This document shows, piece after piece, positions 15,837 to 24,478 of a stretch of 37,209 nt of DNA. Location: contig CAYQQU010000058.1 of assembly GCA_964419545.1 (NCBI GenBank), positions 1-37,209 on the forward strand, read 5' to 3'. How positions within the stretch are numbered: the first letter of the stretch is position 1; every line of letters begins with the position of its first letter. The notes beneath the pieces are model-generated. The model was not told where the DNA came from. It did no database searches and saw only the letters and a program-made list of their open reading frames with translations. The position numbers and the translations under genes were made by a program. This DNA is from CAYQQU01 sp964419545. Its GTDB lineage: Bacteria > Bacteroidota > Bacteroidia > Chitinophagales > Saprospiraceae.

Positions 15837-18800
15837 CTACCGCAGCAGCACGATCTCTCCCTGCCGTTTGATCGGCTCCGGCAGGCCGGGCGATTCGAGC
15901 ACGATAAAATACATGTACACGTCGGAGGGGGCCGGCTCGCCATTGTAAAAGCCGTCCCAGCCGCTGGGATCTTCGTTGTCGAAGACGAGGTGGCCCCAGC
16001 GGTTGTAAATCTTAAATTCGGTGATGTCAAACCCGCCGAAGGTCACCGGAGCGAAAGTGTCGTTTACGTTATCGCCGTTCGGCGTAAAGGCGTTGGGCAA
16101 CTCCGCCAGGGCGGGAACGATCTCGATGTCGATGGTCTCCTCATATTCACAGCCCGCCGGCGTGGTCACGGTAAAAATGTACAAGTACTGGCCGGGCAGT
16201 GGAAAGACGGGGGTCGGCTGCGGGCCTACGCCGGGCGGATCGCCTTCGCCGTCCCAGGTCCATTCCGTGGTCACTACCGCGTCGGGCGGCTGATAAGTAG
16301 TAAACAACTCGTACAGCTCGCCCGCGGGGATGACCCGCGTGCTGTCGTACTCTTCCGGGATGACCTGTATCGAGTCGATGGCGATCGGCTCGTCCAGGTC
16401 TACCAGCACCGAACGGGTGACCGTACCGCAGCCGTCGCCGTAGATGTAAGTCAGGTCGAAGATCGTCAGCGAGTCGATAGCGGGCGCTTCCAATGTGGCC
16501 GTCGTTCCGACCGTGTCGATGCCTACCGTCCAGATAAATACTTCGGGCACGCCGGCGCCGGCGTCGGCCTCCGCCCTCAGCGTCACCGGATCGCCGGGGC
16601 AGATGATGGTGTCACGCGAAATAGTAAGGGTGGGATCTTCCACCAGGACGACGGTGATCCGGTCTTCCAGCGGCGGACAGAAAGGCGTAGTGGCCACCAC
16701 TTCGTAGGTGGTCGTCTCCGCGGGCGAAACTTCCGGCGCCGGCTCACTGGACGCAAAGCCGGGATCATCGGGCGAGGTCCATTCGTAAGTCGTGAAATTG
16801 GGATCCGGGTCCAGGTTGAGCACCACCGATTCGTCCTCGCAGATTACCGTATCGGTGGGAAACTGCAGGCGCGGCGCGGGATTGACCTGCACGCGCACCG
16901 AATCGACGATCGGGCCGCAACCGGGCCCGTAGTCGTAGGTGACCCGGAAAGTTGTCGTGGCCTCCAGCGACTCTATACCGAGTTCCTGCCCGGCGATACT
17001 ATTCCCGTCCCACTCCCAGAGATAAGACTGACTGACAGTGTCGGGGGCCGAGCCCTGGGCGGTCAGCACCAACGACTCGTTGCTGCAAATGGTAAAATCT
17101 TCGGCCACCTGCAGCGTCGCCGGCTGTACGACCGTCACGGGCACCTGCTCCACGATGGTGGTGCAAGGGTTGGCCACGGTAAGCTCGTAGACCACCGATT
17201 CGGCCGGGACCACCGTGAACAGCGGATCGGTAGACACCACCGCCGGGTCGCCTAAAATGCGCCAGGTGTAGGAAGAAACGGTGTCGGCGTCCAGGTTGAG
17301 CTGCCGCGACTCGCCGAGGCAGAGCTCTCCGGGATTCGGCGCCAGCACGGGCAGTTGCACGACCGCCACGGTTACCGCGGCGCCCGAACAGCCCATCTCG
17401 CCGGCCACGAGCGTGTAGTTGGTCGTATCCGTGGGCGAAGCGACCGGATCGAGGCAATCGGAGCACGACAGGCTGCCCGTCGGCTCCCACTGGATGTTGG
17501 GCAAGGGCTGGTCGGCCGCAGCCTCCAGCTGGACGGATTCGCCGAAACAAATCGTCGGATCCGAAGGCGTAATGATAATGTCCACCGTGGGTTCTACCTG
17601 GATCACCGCCGTGGTCGTATCGATGCAAACGCCGTTGGTGCTGACGCGCTGGTAAGTGCGCGTAGTGTCGGGAAGCAGCACCATATTGAGCAGCGTGTCA
17701 GGCGTTTGCTGTCCCGGCAGGGGTGTCCAGGCAAAGGAGATCCCGGGAAATACTCCGGGATCATAGACCGGCGTGGTCAGCAATACCTGCTCGCCTTCAC
17801 AGATCATCGTATCGGAAGGCGAAATGGCGAGCTCGGCCGGCAGCGAATCGACCGCTACCGTAAAGGTATCGACCTGGCTGCAGCCGGGCACGGATACGGT
17901 TGCGAAGAAGCTGGTGAAGGTAGCCGGTTCGACCAGCAGCGTATCTCCGGTGGCCGCCACGGAGCCGTCGCCGGCCGTCCATTCCGGGATCAGGTCGACG
18001 GGCGAAGTCTCGGCGCGCAGCACCACCTGCGCACCCCGGCAGAGCACGGTATCCGGCAGGCCGGCGTTTATGTCGACGGCAATCTGGGTGATGCCTACTT
18101 CAACGGTATCGACGGACCGGCAGTCGCCGCGGCTGGCGGTCAGGATGTATAAGCCGTTGTCTTGCGGAAATACCAGGGTATTGGGATCCGAGGGATCGGC
18201 GATGTCATCCGGACCGGTCCACTCGTAGGTGACGTCCGGCTGGGGAAGTGTACTGCCCAGCACGATGGGTTCGGACTGGCAGACGAAGGTGTCGTTGGCG
18301 ACGGCGATCTCGGGTTGTGGGAACACAGCGATCAACACACTGTCGACTACCGGCAGCGGGCAGTCGCCGCCTTCGACCGTCAGCCGGTAAAGCGTCGTCT
18401 CCGAAGGACTGACGACCGGGTTGGGGTCCGCGGAGGAGAACCCGGCGGGTAAAGACTCCCAGGTGTAGCTCACGTCCGGCGCCGGATCGCCCGGCCCGCC
18501 GATGCTGATGGTGTCGCCTTCGCAAATACCCTGGTCGGCCGCTACTTCGTAAAGAGGAGCATCGAACGGCAAAACCGTCACGCTGACGGCGTCGGTAAGC
18601 GTGCAAGTAGGAGCGTCCAGGGTCACTTCCAGCTCATAGGTCCCCGGCGTACCGGAGATCACCTCGGGATCGGGGCAGTCGGTACAGCTGAGCGTCACTT
18701 CCGGCGGCGCGGCCCAGTTGTAAGTGGCGTTTTCGTAATTGCTGCCGGCGGTGATGGTCACGCCCTGGCCGCCGCAGACTTCCACATCGGGGCCGGCGTC

Positions 18801-20873
18801 GACCTTGAACACCGTCACTTCGACGTCGACGGTATCCGTATAACAGACAGCGTCGACGATGGCTTTATAAGTCGTCGTCTCGTCGGGCGTGGCCACCGGA
18901 TCAAAGCAGTTGCTGCAGGAAAGCGTACCCGTCTCGTCGATCCACTCCACGCTATTGATGCCCGATTCGAGGAAGAGCTGCACCGATTCGCCGGCGCAGA
19001 TGGCAGTATCCGATCCCGTCACTACGATGGGCACCGGGGCGAGCACTTCCGGCTCGGAAGGCGCCCAATCGACCGAGATGCCCGCGTCGCCGATCTGGTT
19101 GCCCCAGTCGTTGACCAGCACCACGTATACTTCTCCCTGCGTAGTGGCGATAGTGGACACAAAATCGTCGCCCCCCGCTCCGGGTACGTTGCCGCAGTCG
19201 TATTCGTCGGTCACCGGCAGGTTGGTAACGGGGTTGGTATCGGCCAGGCCGGTCGGATCGGCGCCGGCCGCCCAGGAGGAGCGCAGGGGTTGGTTATTGG
19301 CGATAAAATCAATGACCTCGTTGGGCGTATCGCAGACGTCGGTTTGCTCGAAAGGCCCCCACACGCTGAAGTCGATATCGGAGGGGACATCGGCGCTTTC
19401 CAATATAAAGCCGAAGGGCCCGTCGGCCTGCGATTCGATGGTGAACCAATAAAAATCGGGCTCGATACCCACGCCCAGCCAGCAGCCGTCATTGACGCCG
19501 GCGGTGATCTCCATATCCTGGAAGCCGTCTTCGAAGAGAAAAACGGAAGGCACGCCACCTTCTTCGATACAGCCGTTAAGCGGATTGCAGAGGGCGTCGA
19601 CCAGGGCCGGCGACAGGGCGCATTCCACTTCCTCGATAGCAAGGGTGAAATCGGTGCAGCCCGAGCCGTTGGCAACTACAATGTAGTACGTGCCGGGGTC
19701 CTGGAAGTTGGCGGCGCCGATCAGCCCCACGGGGCTCTGCGCTACGCATACGCTCGACGGGTCGGTAGGCGGGCCGTCCAGCACTACCACGCCGGTGCCG
19801 GGCGCTGCGCCGCTCACCTGGACCTCGGCGCAGAGCCCCCCGGGCGATTCGTAGGTAAATACCGATTCGGGGCCGTTGAGAAAAGCGTCCTGCAGGCAGG
19901 CCGTTTCCGCGAAAGAAGCCGGAAAATCACAGGTCGATTCGTCGCTGCTGAAGAAGGGCAGGCTGCCGATGACGGTCGGATTATCGAGGCTCGACTCGCA
20001 GGTCAGGGGGCCGCAGGCCGCCCAGGTGAGTTCGAAGCCGGCCTGCACCACGCCGAAATCGGACGAAAAATTTACCGTGACGCATTCGCTCGATGTCTGT
20101 ATCGAAAAGGGCTCCCCGGAGCTGAAGCCCGTCAGCCCGGCGATCACCGGCGCCGCGGTATTTTCGCCGGCGTGAAAGGTAAGCGCATCGCCGTCGTCCA
20201 GCTCCAGGTTGAGCACTTCGATCTCGATACAGCCTGGCTCGTTGGGGCAGATGGTAAACGTCAGGTCTTCGTTATTCTGGTAATCCTCATCGGGTCCGCC
20301 CGAATCGTACAGGGTGCCGAAGCAGGCCGTTGTCTCCTCGGCATCGCCGATATTGATGGCCGGCACGTATTCTTCGACACAGAGCGTAAAGTCGCCCCAG
20401 TTGGGCGTCGCGCTCGCCGAGTAGTCGTTCACGCGGATGAAGTAAGCGGTGTTCGGGGTCAGCCCCAGCAGGTCGAGGACGAGCGACGACTCCCCGTTCC
20501 CGGCCGACAGGCAGGCCAGTTCGGCCAACCCGTCGAAGGAACAGTCGCCGCGGTAGACCGCGATCTGCGGATTGAGGATCGGATCGTTGTCGCCGTTTGC
20601 GGAAGCGAAAAGCGAGATGGTGACGTCGACCAGCGTATCGCTGGTAGTAAACGCGAACCAGACGTCGTTCTGCGTAGCGCCGCCATTGAAACAAAGCGGC
20701 ACGTTGCCGAAGCCGATATCCGAAGCCGTGGCGTCGACGTTGGTGAATACGTCATCAGGGCAGGCAGGCGCCTCGCCCAGATCGATCAACCCGTCGCAGT
20801 CGTCATTGACCGGCTGCGCCCAGGCGGGAAGAGAAAAAAAGAAAAGCAAACCTAATGCGAAGAAAAGTCTCAT
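15837..20873 (-). CDS. Giant modular secreted protein with gliding-motility (CHU_C) C-terminus
   Basis: This ~1678-residue protein has a signal peptide (MRLFFALGLLFFFSLPAWAQ). In order: a PPC-like beta domain (NDVWFAFTT), a CUB-like domain (residues ~190-285), two more PPC-like domains to about 630, then eleven tandem Ig/PKD-like repeats of 75-95 residues starting with C-x-GE/E-type motifs (ICAGESVQL, ICEGDTISI, ICFGESVQL) and ending TTTY-like. Three repeats carry an extra C-x-x-C (CSNC, CTDC, CSDC). A PKD-like domain precedes the CHU_C type B sorting module (PNAFTPNGDNVNDTF, YNRWGHLVFD, WDGFYNG) used by type IX secretion. Likely role: surface adhesin or matrix protein. Starts at 20879 and 20873 are both possible; the -7 box at 20904 rules out the TTG at 20906. 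Confidence 0.92.
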   Translation of the reverse strand: MRLFFALGLLFFFSLPAWAQPVNDDCDGLIDLGEAPACPDDVFTNVDATASDIGFGNVPLCFNGGATQNDVWFAFTTSDTLVDVTISLFASANGDNDPILNPQIAVYRGDCSFDGLAELACLSAGNGESSLVLDLLGLTPNTAYFIRVNDYSASATPNWGDFTLCVEEYVPAINIGDAEETTACFGTLYDSGGPDEDYQNNEDLTFTICPNEPGCIEIEVLNLELDDGDALTFHAGENTAAPVIAGLTGFSSGEPFSIQTSSECVTVNFSSDFGVVQAGFELTWAACGPLTCESSLDNPTVIGSLPFFSSDESTCDFPASFAETACLQDAFLNGPESVFTYESPGGLCAEVQVSGAAPGTGVVVLDGPPTDPSSVCVAQSPVGLIGAANFQDPGTYYIVVANGSGCTDFTLAIEEVECALSPALVDALCNPLNGCIEEGGVPSVFLFEDGFQDMEITAGVNDGCWLGVGIEPDFYWFTIESQADGPFGFILESADVPSDIDFSVWGPFEQTDVCDTPNEVIDFIANNQPLRSSWAAGADPTGLADTNPVTNLPVTDEYDCGNVPGAGGDDFVSTIATTQGEVYVVLVNDWGNQIGDAGISVDWAPSEPEVLAPVPIVVTGSDTAICAGESVQLFLESGINSVEWIDETGTLSCSNCFDPVATPDETTTYKAIVDAVCYTDTVDVEVTVFKVDAGPDVEVCGGQGVTITAGSNYENATYNWAAPPEVTLSCTDCPDPEVISGTPGTYELEVTLDAPTCTLTDAVSVTVLPFDAPLYEVAADQGICEGDTISIGGPGDPAPDVSYTWESLPAGFSSADPNPVVSPSETTLYRLTVEGGDCPLPVVDSVLIAVFPQPEIAVANDTFVCQSEPIVLGSTLPQPDVTYEWTGPDDIADPSDPNTLVFPQDNGLYILTASRGDCRSVDTVEVGITQIAVDINAGLPDTVLCRGAQVVLRAETSPVDLIPEWTAGDGSVAATGDTLLVEPATFTSFFATVSVPGCSQVDTFTVAVDSLPAELAISPSDTMICEGEQVLLTTPVYDPGVFPGISFAWTPLPGQQTPDTLLNMVLLPDTTRTYQRVSTNGVCIDTTTAVIQVEPTVDIIITPSDPTICFGESVQLEAAADQPLPNIQWEPTGSLSCSDCLDPVASPTDTTNYTLVAGEMGCSGAAVTVAVVQLPVLAPNPGELCLGESRQLNLDADTVSSYTWRILGDPAVVSTDPLFTVVPAESVVYELTVANPCTTIVEQVPVTVVQPATLQVAEDFTICSNESLVLTAQGSAPDTVSQSYLWEWDGNSIAGQELGIESLEATTTFRVTYDYGPGCGPIVDSVRVQVNPAPRLQFPTDTVICEDESVVLNLDPDPNFTTYEWTSPDDPGFASSEPAPEVSPAETTTYEVVATTPFCPPLEDRITVVLVEDPTLTISRDTIICPGDPVTLRAEADAGAGVPEVFIWTVGIDTVGTTATLEAPAIDSLTIFDLTYIYGDGCGTVTRSVLVDLDEPIAIDSIQVIPEEYDSTRVIPAGELYELFTTYQPPDAVVTTEWTWDGEGDPPGVGPQPTPVFPLPGQYLYIFTVTTPAGCEYEETIDIEIVPALAELPNAFTPNGDNVNDTFAPVTFGGFDITEFKIYNRWGHLVFDNEDPSGWDGFYNGEPAPSDVYMYFIVLESPGLPEPIKRQGEIVLLR

Positions 20874-20903
20874 TATCATTGTTCTTGTTTGTGCATAAGC
20901 GAC

Positions 20904-20911
20904 CAAAAATA
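20904..20911 (-). promoter_or_regulatory. Putative -7 box TATTTTTG of the giant adhesin gene
   Basis: TATTTTTG on the minus strand matches TAnnTTTG, 24 to 30 nt before the candidate ATGs. Its position makes the upstream TTG at 20906 an unlikely start. Confidence 0.42.
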
Positions 20912-21156
20912 ATCAAAATCCGTAACTGCCCTTTCCGATGCTTGTTGCCATCACAGGGAGGTAAGGAGGGAGATAAACAGAAGAAATGCTTTTAGGGTAT
21001 TAGAAGCCGTAATTTAGAAAATTCGCGCGTACTCAGCCTTCCCTACTACCGAAAGAATGGTAAATTTCTTGCATTTTGGCGGATCAGCAGTCGGACGGCC
21101 CTTCAGCATTTGGCGCTCAACTGACTGGATGACAACTAATTGAAAAAACTAAACAC

Positions 21157-21645
21157 ATGCCTTCGCTCATTCTCCATACCGGCAGCAACCTCGGCGACCG
21201 GGCCGCCAACCTCGAACGCGCCAATGCCTTGCTGGCCGAACAGGTCGGCCCTATCCGGCGCCGGTCGCGCGTCTATTTCACCGAAGCCTGGGGCGTCACC
21301 GACCAGCCCGATTTTTACAACCAGGCGCTGATATTGGACACGGAGCTGGCGCCCGGTGCAGTGCTGACCGCCATCAACCGCATCGAAAAGCAGATGGGCC
21401 GCAAACGCATCATCAAATGGGGTGTTCGCCTGATCGACATCGACATTTTGTTTTATGATGATCTGGTGCTGGACTCGGAGGACCTGACCGTTCCCCATCC
21501 CGAGTTGCAACGGCGCAACTTCGTGCTGGCGCCCCTGGCGGAGATCGCGCCCGACTGGGTGCACCCCCGGCTGCACAAGACCGTCACCGAGCTGCTGGCC
21601 GCATCCGAAGATCCGCTAACCGCCCAAGTGTTGACCGATGAGTAA
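21157..21645 (+). CDS. folK: 2-amino-4-hydroxy-6-hydroxymethyldihydropteridine pyrophosphokinase
   Basis: HPPK transfers pyrophosphate from ATP to 6-hydroxymethyl-dihydropterin, the step before dihydropteroate synthase in folate synthesis. The 162-residue length is typical. It has the N-terminal TGSNLGDRAANLERA, the pterin-binding region VTDQPDFYNQALIL, and the signature KWGVRLIDIDILFYDD with the Mg-binding Asp pair, followed by VPHPELQRRNFVLAPLAEI. The 3' end overlaps the deoxynucleoside kinase start by 8 nt, a pairing often seen in Bacteroidota. pabB and pabC at 35006-36630 serve the same pathway. Confidence 0.95.
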   Translation: MPSLILHTGSNLGDRAANLERANALLAEQVGPIRRRSRVYFTEAWGVTDQPDFYNQALILDTELAPGAVLTAINRIEKQMGRKRIIKWGVRLIDIDILFYDDLVLDSEDLTVPHPELQRRNFVLAPLAEIAPDWVHPRLHKTVTELLAASEDPLTAQVLTDE

Positions 21646-22291
21646 TTTCACCCACCAGTTCATCGCCATCGAAGGCAATATCGGCGCCGGCAAGACGACC
21701 TTGTCGCGCAAGCTGGCCGCCGATTTCAATATGCGGCTTATCCTGGAGCAGTTTACCGACAATCCCTTTCTGCCTTTTTTTTACGAGAACCCCGAACGCT
21801 ACGCTTTCCCGGTAGAGCTGTTCTTTATGACCGAACGCCACAAACAACTGCAAAGCGCCCTGCCGCAGCGCAGCCTGTTCGGCGAACCCATCGTGGCTGA
21901 TTATTTTTTTATGAAAACGCTGCTCTTTGCCCGCAACAACCTGAAAGACGAAGAGTACCGGCTGTTCCAGCGCCTCTTCCGCATCCTCAACGCGGGCTTC
22001 CCGCATCCCGACCTGCTGGTATACCTCCACCGCTCGGTCGACCGCCTGCTGCACCAGATCCGAAAACGGGGGCGCGATATGGAGCAGGAAATCGCTCCGG
22101 AGTACCTCCACCGCATCCAGGAGGCCTATTTCTCTTTTTTTCGCACCGATCCGCCCTTACCCGTGCTGATCATCGACCTGGAGGCCGCTGATTTTCAGGA
22201 AAATCCCGGGCACTACCAGCGCATCGTCGAACTGATCCAAAAGCACTATCCGCGCGGCCTGCACCGGGTGCGCATCGGGGAACCCGACTAA
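21638..22291 (+). CDS. Deoxynucleoside kinase (dGK/dAK-like)
   Basis: This 217-residue deoxyribonucleoside kinase phosphorylates deoxynucleosides for salvage. The P-loop GNIGAGKTT is at 13-21. The catalytic Glu lies in RLILEQFTDNPFLPFFY, followed by the family FPVELFFMTERHKQL. The LID region is LHRSVDRLLHQIRKRGRDME. The base specificity (dG, dA or dC) cannot be fixed by eye. It overlaps folK by 8 nt and is surely co-transcribed with it. Cytoplasmic. Confidence 0.92.
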   Translation: MSNFTHQFIAIEGNIGAGKTTLSRKLAADFNMRLILEQFTDNPFLPFFYENPERYAFPVELFFMTERHKQLQSALPQRSLFGEPIVADYFFMKTLLFARNNLKDEEYRLFQRLFRILNAGFPHPDLLVYLHRSVDRLLHQIRKRGRDMEQEIAPEYLHRIQEAYFSFFRTDPPLPVLIIDLEAADFQENPGHYQRIVELIQKHYPRGLHRVRIGEPD

Positions 22292-22407
22292 AAACTACGG
22301 AGGTTCTGTGAACGGAACCAAAATTTCGCTAATTTTAGATCAAGTTGCGATGTACAAATTTTCAGGGTCGACGCTATTGCTTTTTATCCAACCGAAACCA
22401 CCTATCG

Positions 22408-23004
22408 ATGAAAAAGATCAACGCCCTCCTTTTCTTCGCCCTTCTGCTGAGCGCTCCCGGCTGCGCTCAGGAAAGCATTCCGGATAAAGAAACGCAGATC
22501 GGAACCGCCGTGGCGGCCGCTCCCGAAGACGTCCGCGCCGGCGCCGCCGTATACGGCTACAACAACAAAGGCAAGCTGGTGCTCCTGCGCGAAGGCGCCA
22601 ACAACCTCATCTGCCTGGCCGACGATCCCGGTCGCGAAGGGTTCCAGACGGTATGCTACCACCGCGACCTGGAGCCGTTCATGGCGCGCGGCCGCGAATT
22701 AAAAGCCCAGGGCAAAAGCAGTGGCGAGATCTTCGATATTCGCGAAGCGGAAGCCAAGGAAGGCAAGCTGAAAATGCCCGAACAACCCACCACCCTGCAC
22801 CTGCTCGAAGGCCTGTCCGGCGACTACGATCCGGCTACGGGCGAAGTGGCGGGCGCCAACTACCGCTACGTCGTCTACATCCCCTGGGCGACGGCCGAAT
22901 CTACCGGCCTGCCTACCCAGCCCATCGTACCCGGCGGCCCCTGGATCATGGACCCCGGCACGCACCGGGCGCACATCATGATCACCCCGCCGCCGGAGGA
23001 GTAG
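22408..23004 (+). CDS. Lipoprotein of unknown function
   Basis: This 198-residue protein begins MKKINALLFFALLLSAPGCAQ, with a lipobox-like APGC, so it is probably anchored in the envelope. The body has motifs that look conserved, CYHRDLEPFMARGREL and the C-terminal DPGTHRAHIMI, whose His residues might bind a metal. I cannot name a family. The frame extends to ATG 22345, but ATG 22408 gives the lipoprotein signal. It lies 116 nt after the kinase, within a gap that holds an AT-rich leader, so it probably has its own promoter. NDH-2 follows 140 nt later. Confidence 0.72.
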   Translation: MKKINALLFFALLLSAPGCAQESIPDKETQIGTAVAAAPEDVRAGAAVYGYNNKGKLVLLREGANNLICLADDPGREGFQTVCYHRDLEPFMARGRELKAQGKSSGEIFDIREAEAKEGKLKMPEQPTTLHLLEGLSGDYDPATGEVAGANYRYVVYIPWATAESTGLPTQPIVPGGPWIMDPGTHRAHIMITPPPEE

Positions 23005-23144
23005 GCCTGATATCCTTCGGAACGAATAAAAAGACCGGACACCTGTAAGCATTGGCCCCCCTCAACCTCAACCTCCGAAGAGCAAATTCTCCCCTTTCTG
23101 CCCCAAAAAACCGTACTTTGTGGCAAATCACCGATCCGATTGCC

Positions 23145-24461
23145 ATGAAGATCAACCTTCCGGAAACCGGGCAAAAGCGCATCGTCATCGTAGGCGGCGG
23201 CTTCGCCGGGCTCACTTTGGCCCGCAAGCTGTCGCGCCTGGACTACCAGGTGGTGCTGCTCGACCAGAACAACTACCACCAGTTTCAGCCGCTCTTCTAC
23301 CAGGTGGCGATGGCGGGGCTGGAGCCCAGCAGCATCGTCTTTCCGTTGCGCAAGTTATTCCATCGCCGCAAGAACGTCTTCATCCGCGTCACCGAAGTGC
23401 TGGCGGTGGAGACGGAACAGAAACGCCTGCAGACTACGCTCGGCGTCTGCAATTACGACTACCTGGTGCTGGCCATCGGTGCGCGCACCAACTTTTTCGG
23501 CAACGAAAAGGTAGCCCGCCGCGCCACCCCCATGAAGTCCGTCTCGGAAGCGCTGTACCTGCGCAACCGCATCCTCAACGACTACGAGACGGCGCTGAGC
23601 ACCACCAGCTTCGAAGACCGCCAGGGCTACCTGGATATCGTCATCGTCGGGGGCGGCCCTACCGGCGTGGAAGTGGCGGGGGCTCTCGCGGAGATGCGCA
23701 AATACGTCTTCCCCAAAGACTATCCGGAGCTCAACGCCGACGAGATCGACATCTACCTGGTGCAGGGCGGTCCGGTACTGCTGCAGGGCATGTCCGAAAA
23801 CGCTTCCCAGAACGCCAAAAAATTCCTGGAAGAACTGGACGTCAAAGTGCTGCTTAACGCCCTGGTCGTCGACTTCGACGGCGAATACGTCTACCTCAAG
23901 GACGGCCGGAAGCTGCAGGCGCGCAAGGTCATCTGGGCGGCGGGCATCACCGGCAACCGCGTGGAAGGACTGCCCGAGACGGTAATCGCCCGCGGCAACC
24001 GACTGGTCGTCAACCGCCGGTGTCAGATCCAAGGCTTCGACGACCTGTTCGCCATCGGCGATATTGCCTACATGGAAGAAGACGCTTTCCCCGATGGCCA
24101 CCCGCAGGTCGCTCAGGTGGCGCTGCAGCAGGCCCGCTATTTGGGGCGCTATTTCCGGGCGCTGAGCCGGGGCCAGGCATACGACCGGCCGTTCCGCTAC
24201 CAGGACAAAGGGTCGATGGCCACCATCGGCCGCAACCGCGCGGTGGTCGACCTGCCGGGCAGCCGTTTTTCAGGGGCCTTCGCCTGGTTGATCTGGATGT
24301 TCGTCCACCTCTTCGCCCTGCTGGGGGCCAAGAACAAACTTTTCGTCTTCATCAACTGGGTGTGGAACTACCTGACGTACGACCAATCCCTGCGCCTCAT
24401 TATCCGGCCACACCGGCCGCAGGCCGAACAGCCGGAGGTAGCCGGCGAATCCAAGCCCTGA
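23145..24461 (+). CDS. Type II NADH dehydrogenase-like FAD/NAD(P) oxidoreductase
   Basis: This 438-residue protein resembles NDH-2, the single-subunit enzyme that passes electrons from NADH to quinone at the inner membrane without pumping protons. The FAD Rossmann motif is at 13-22 (IVIVGGGFAG). The QFQPLFYQVAMAGLEPSSI segment is typical of NDH-2. The second, NAD-binding Rossmann motif is VIVGGGPTGVEVAGALAE. The FAD-contacting FAIGDIAYM comes later. A C-terminal hydrophobic, amphipathic region (FAWLIWMFVHLFALLGAKN) anchors it to the membrane. The frame opens at 23052, but ATG 23145 (MKINLPETGQKRIVIVG) is the natural start; a TACTTTG box lies 30 nt upstream. It converges with the sensor kinase 17 nt away. 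Confidence 0.9.
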   Translation: MKINLPETGQKRIVIVGGGFAGLTLARKLSRLDYQVVLLDQNNYHQFQPLFYQVAMAGLEPSSIVFPLRKLFHRRKNVFIRVTEVLAVETEQKRLQTTLGVCNYDYLVLAIGARTNFFGNEKVARRATPMKSVSEALYLRNRILNDYETALSTTSFEDRQGYLDIVIVGGGPTGVEVAGALAEMRKYVFPKDYPELNADEIDIYLVQGGPVLLQGMSENASQNAKKFLEELDVKVLLNALVVDFDGEYVYLKDGRKLQARKVIWAAGITGNRVEGLPETVIARGNRLVVNRRCQIQGFDDLFAIGDIAYMEEDAFPDGHPQVAQVALQQARYLGRYFRALSRGQAYDRPFRYQDKGSMATIGRNRAVVDLPGSRFSGAFAWLIWMFVHLFALLGAKNKLFVFINWVWNYLTYDQSLRLIIRPHRPQAEQPEVAGESKP

Positions 24462-24478
24462 GCTTCTTCCGTGAGCCG

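Noticed and set aside
15990..17255. 421-codon and other long frames antisense to the giant adhesin gene
   Set aside because: They are complementary shadows of a repetitive high-GC gene, with Arg/Gly/His-rich products and no recognisable motif.
15837..20873. Possible CRISPR or tandem DNA repeats in the adhesin gene
   Set aside because: The periodicity is at protein level only; the DNA is not identical at regular spacing and there are no spacer-like units or cas genes.
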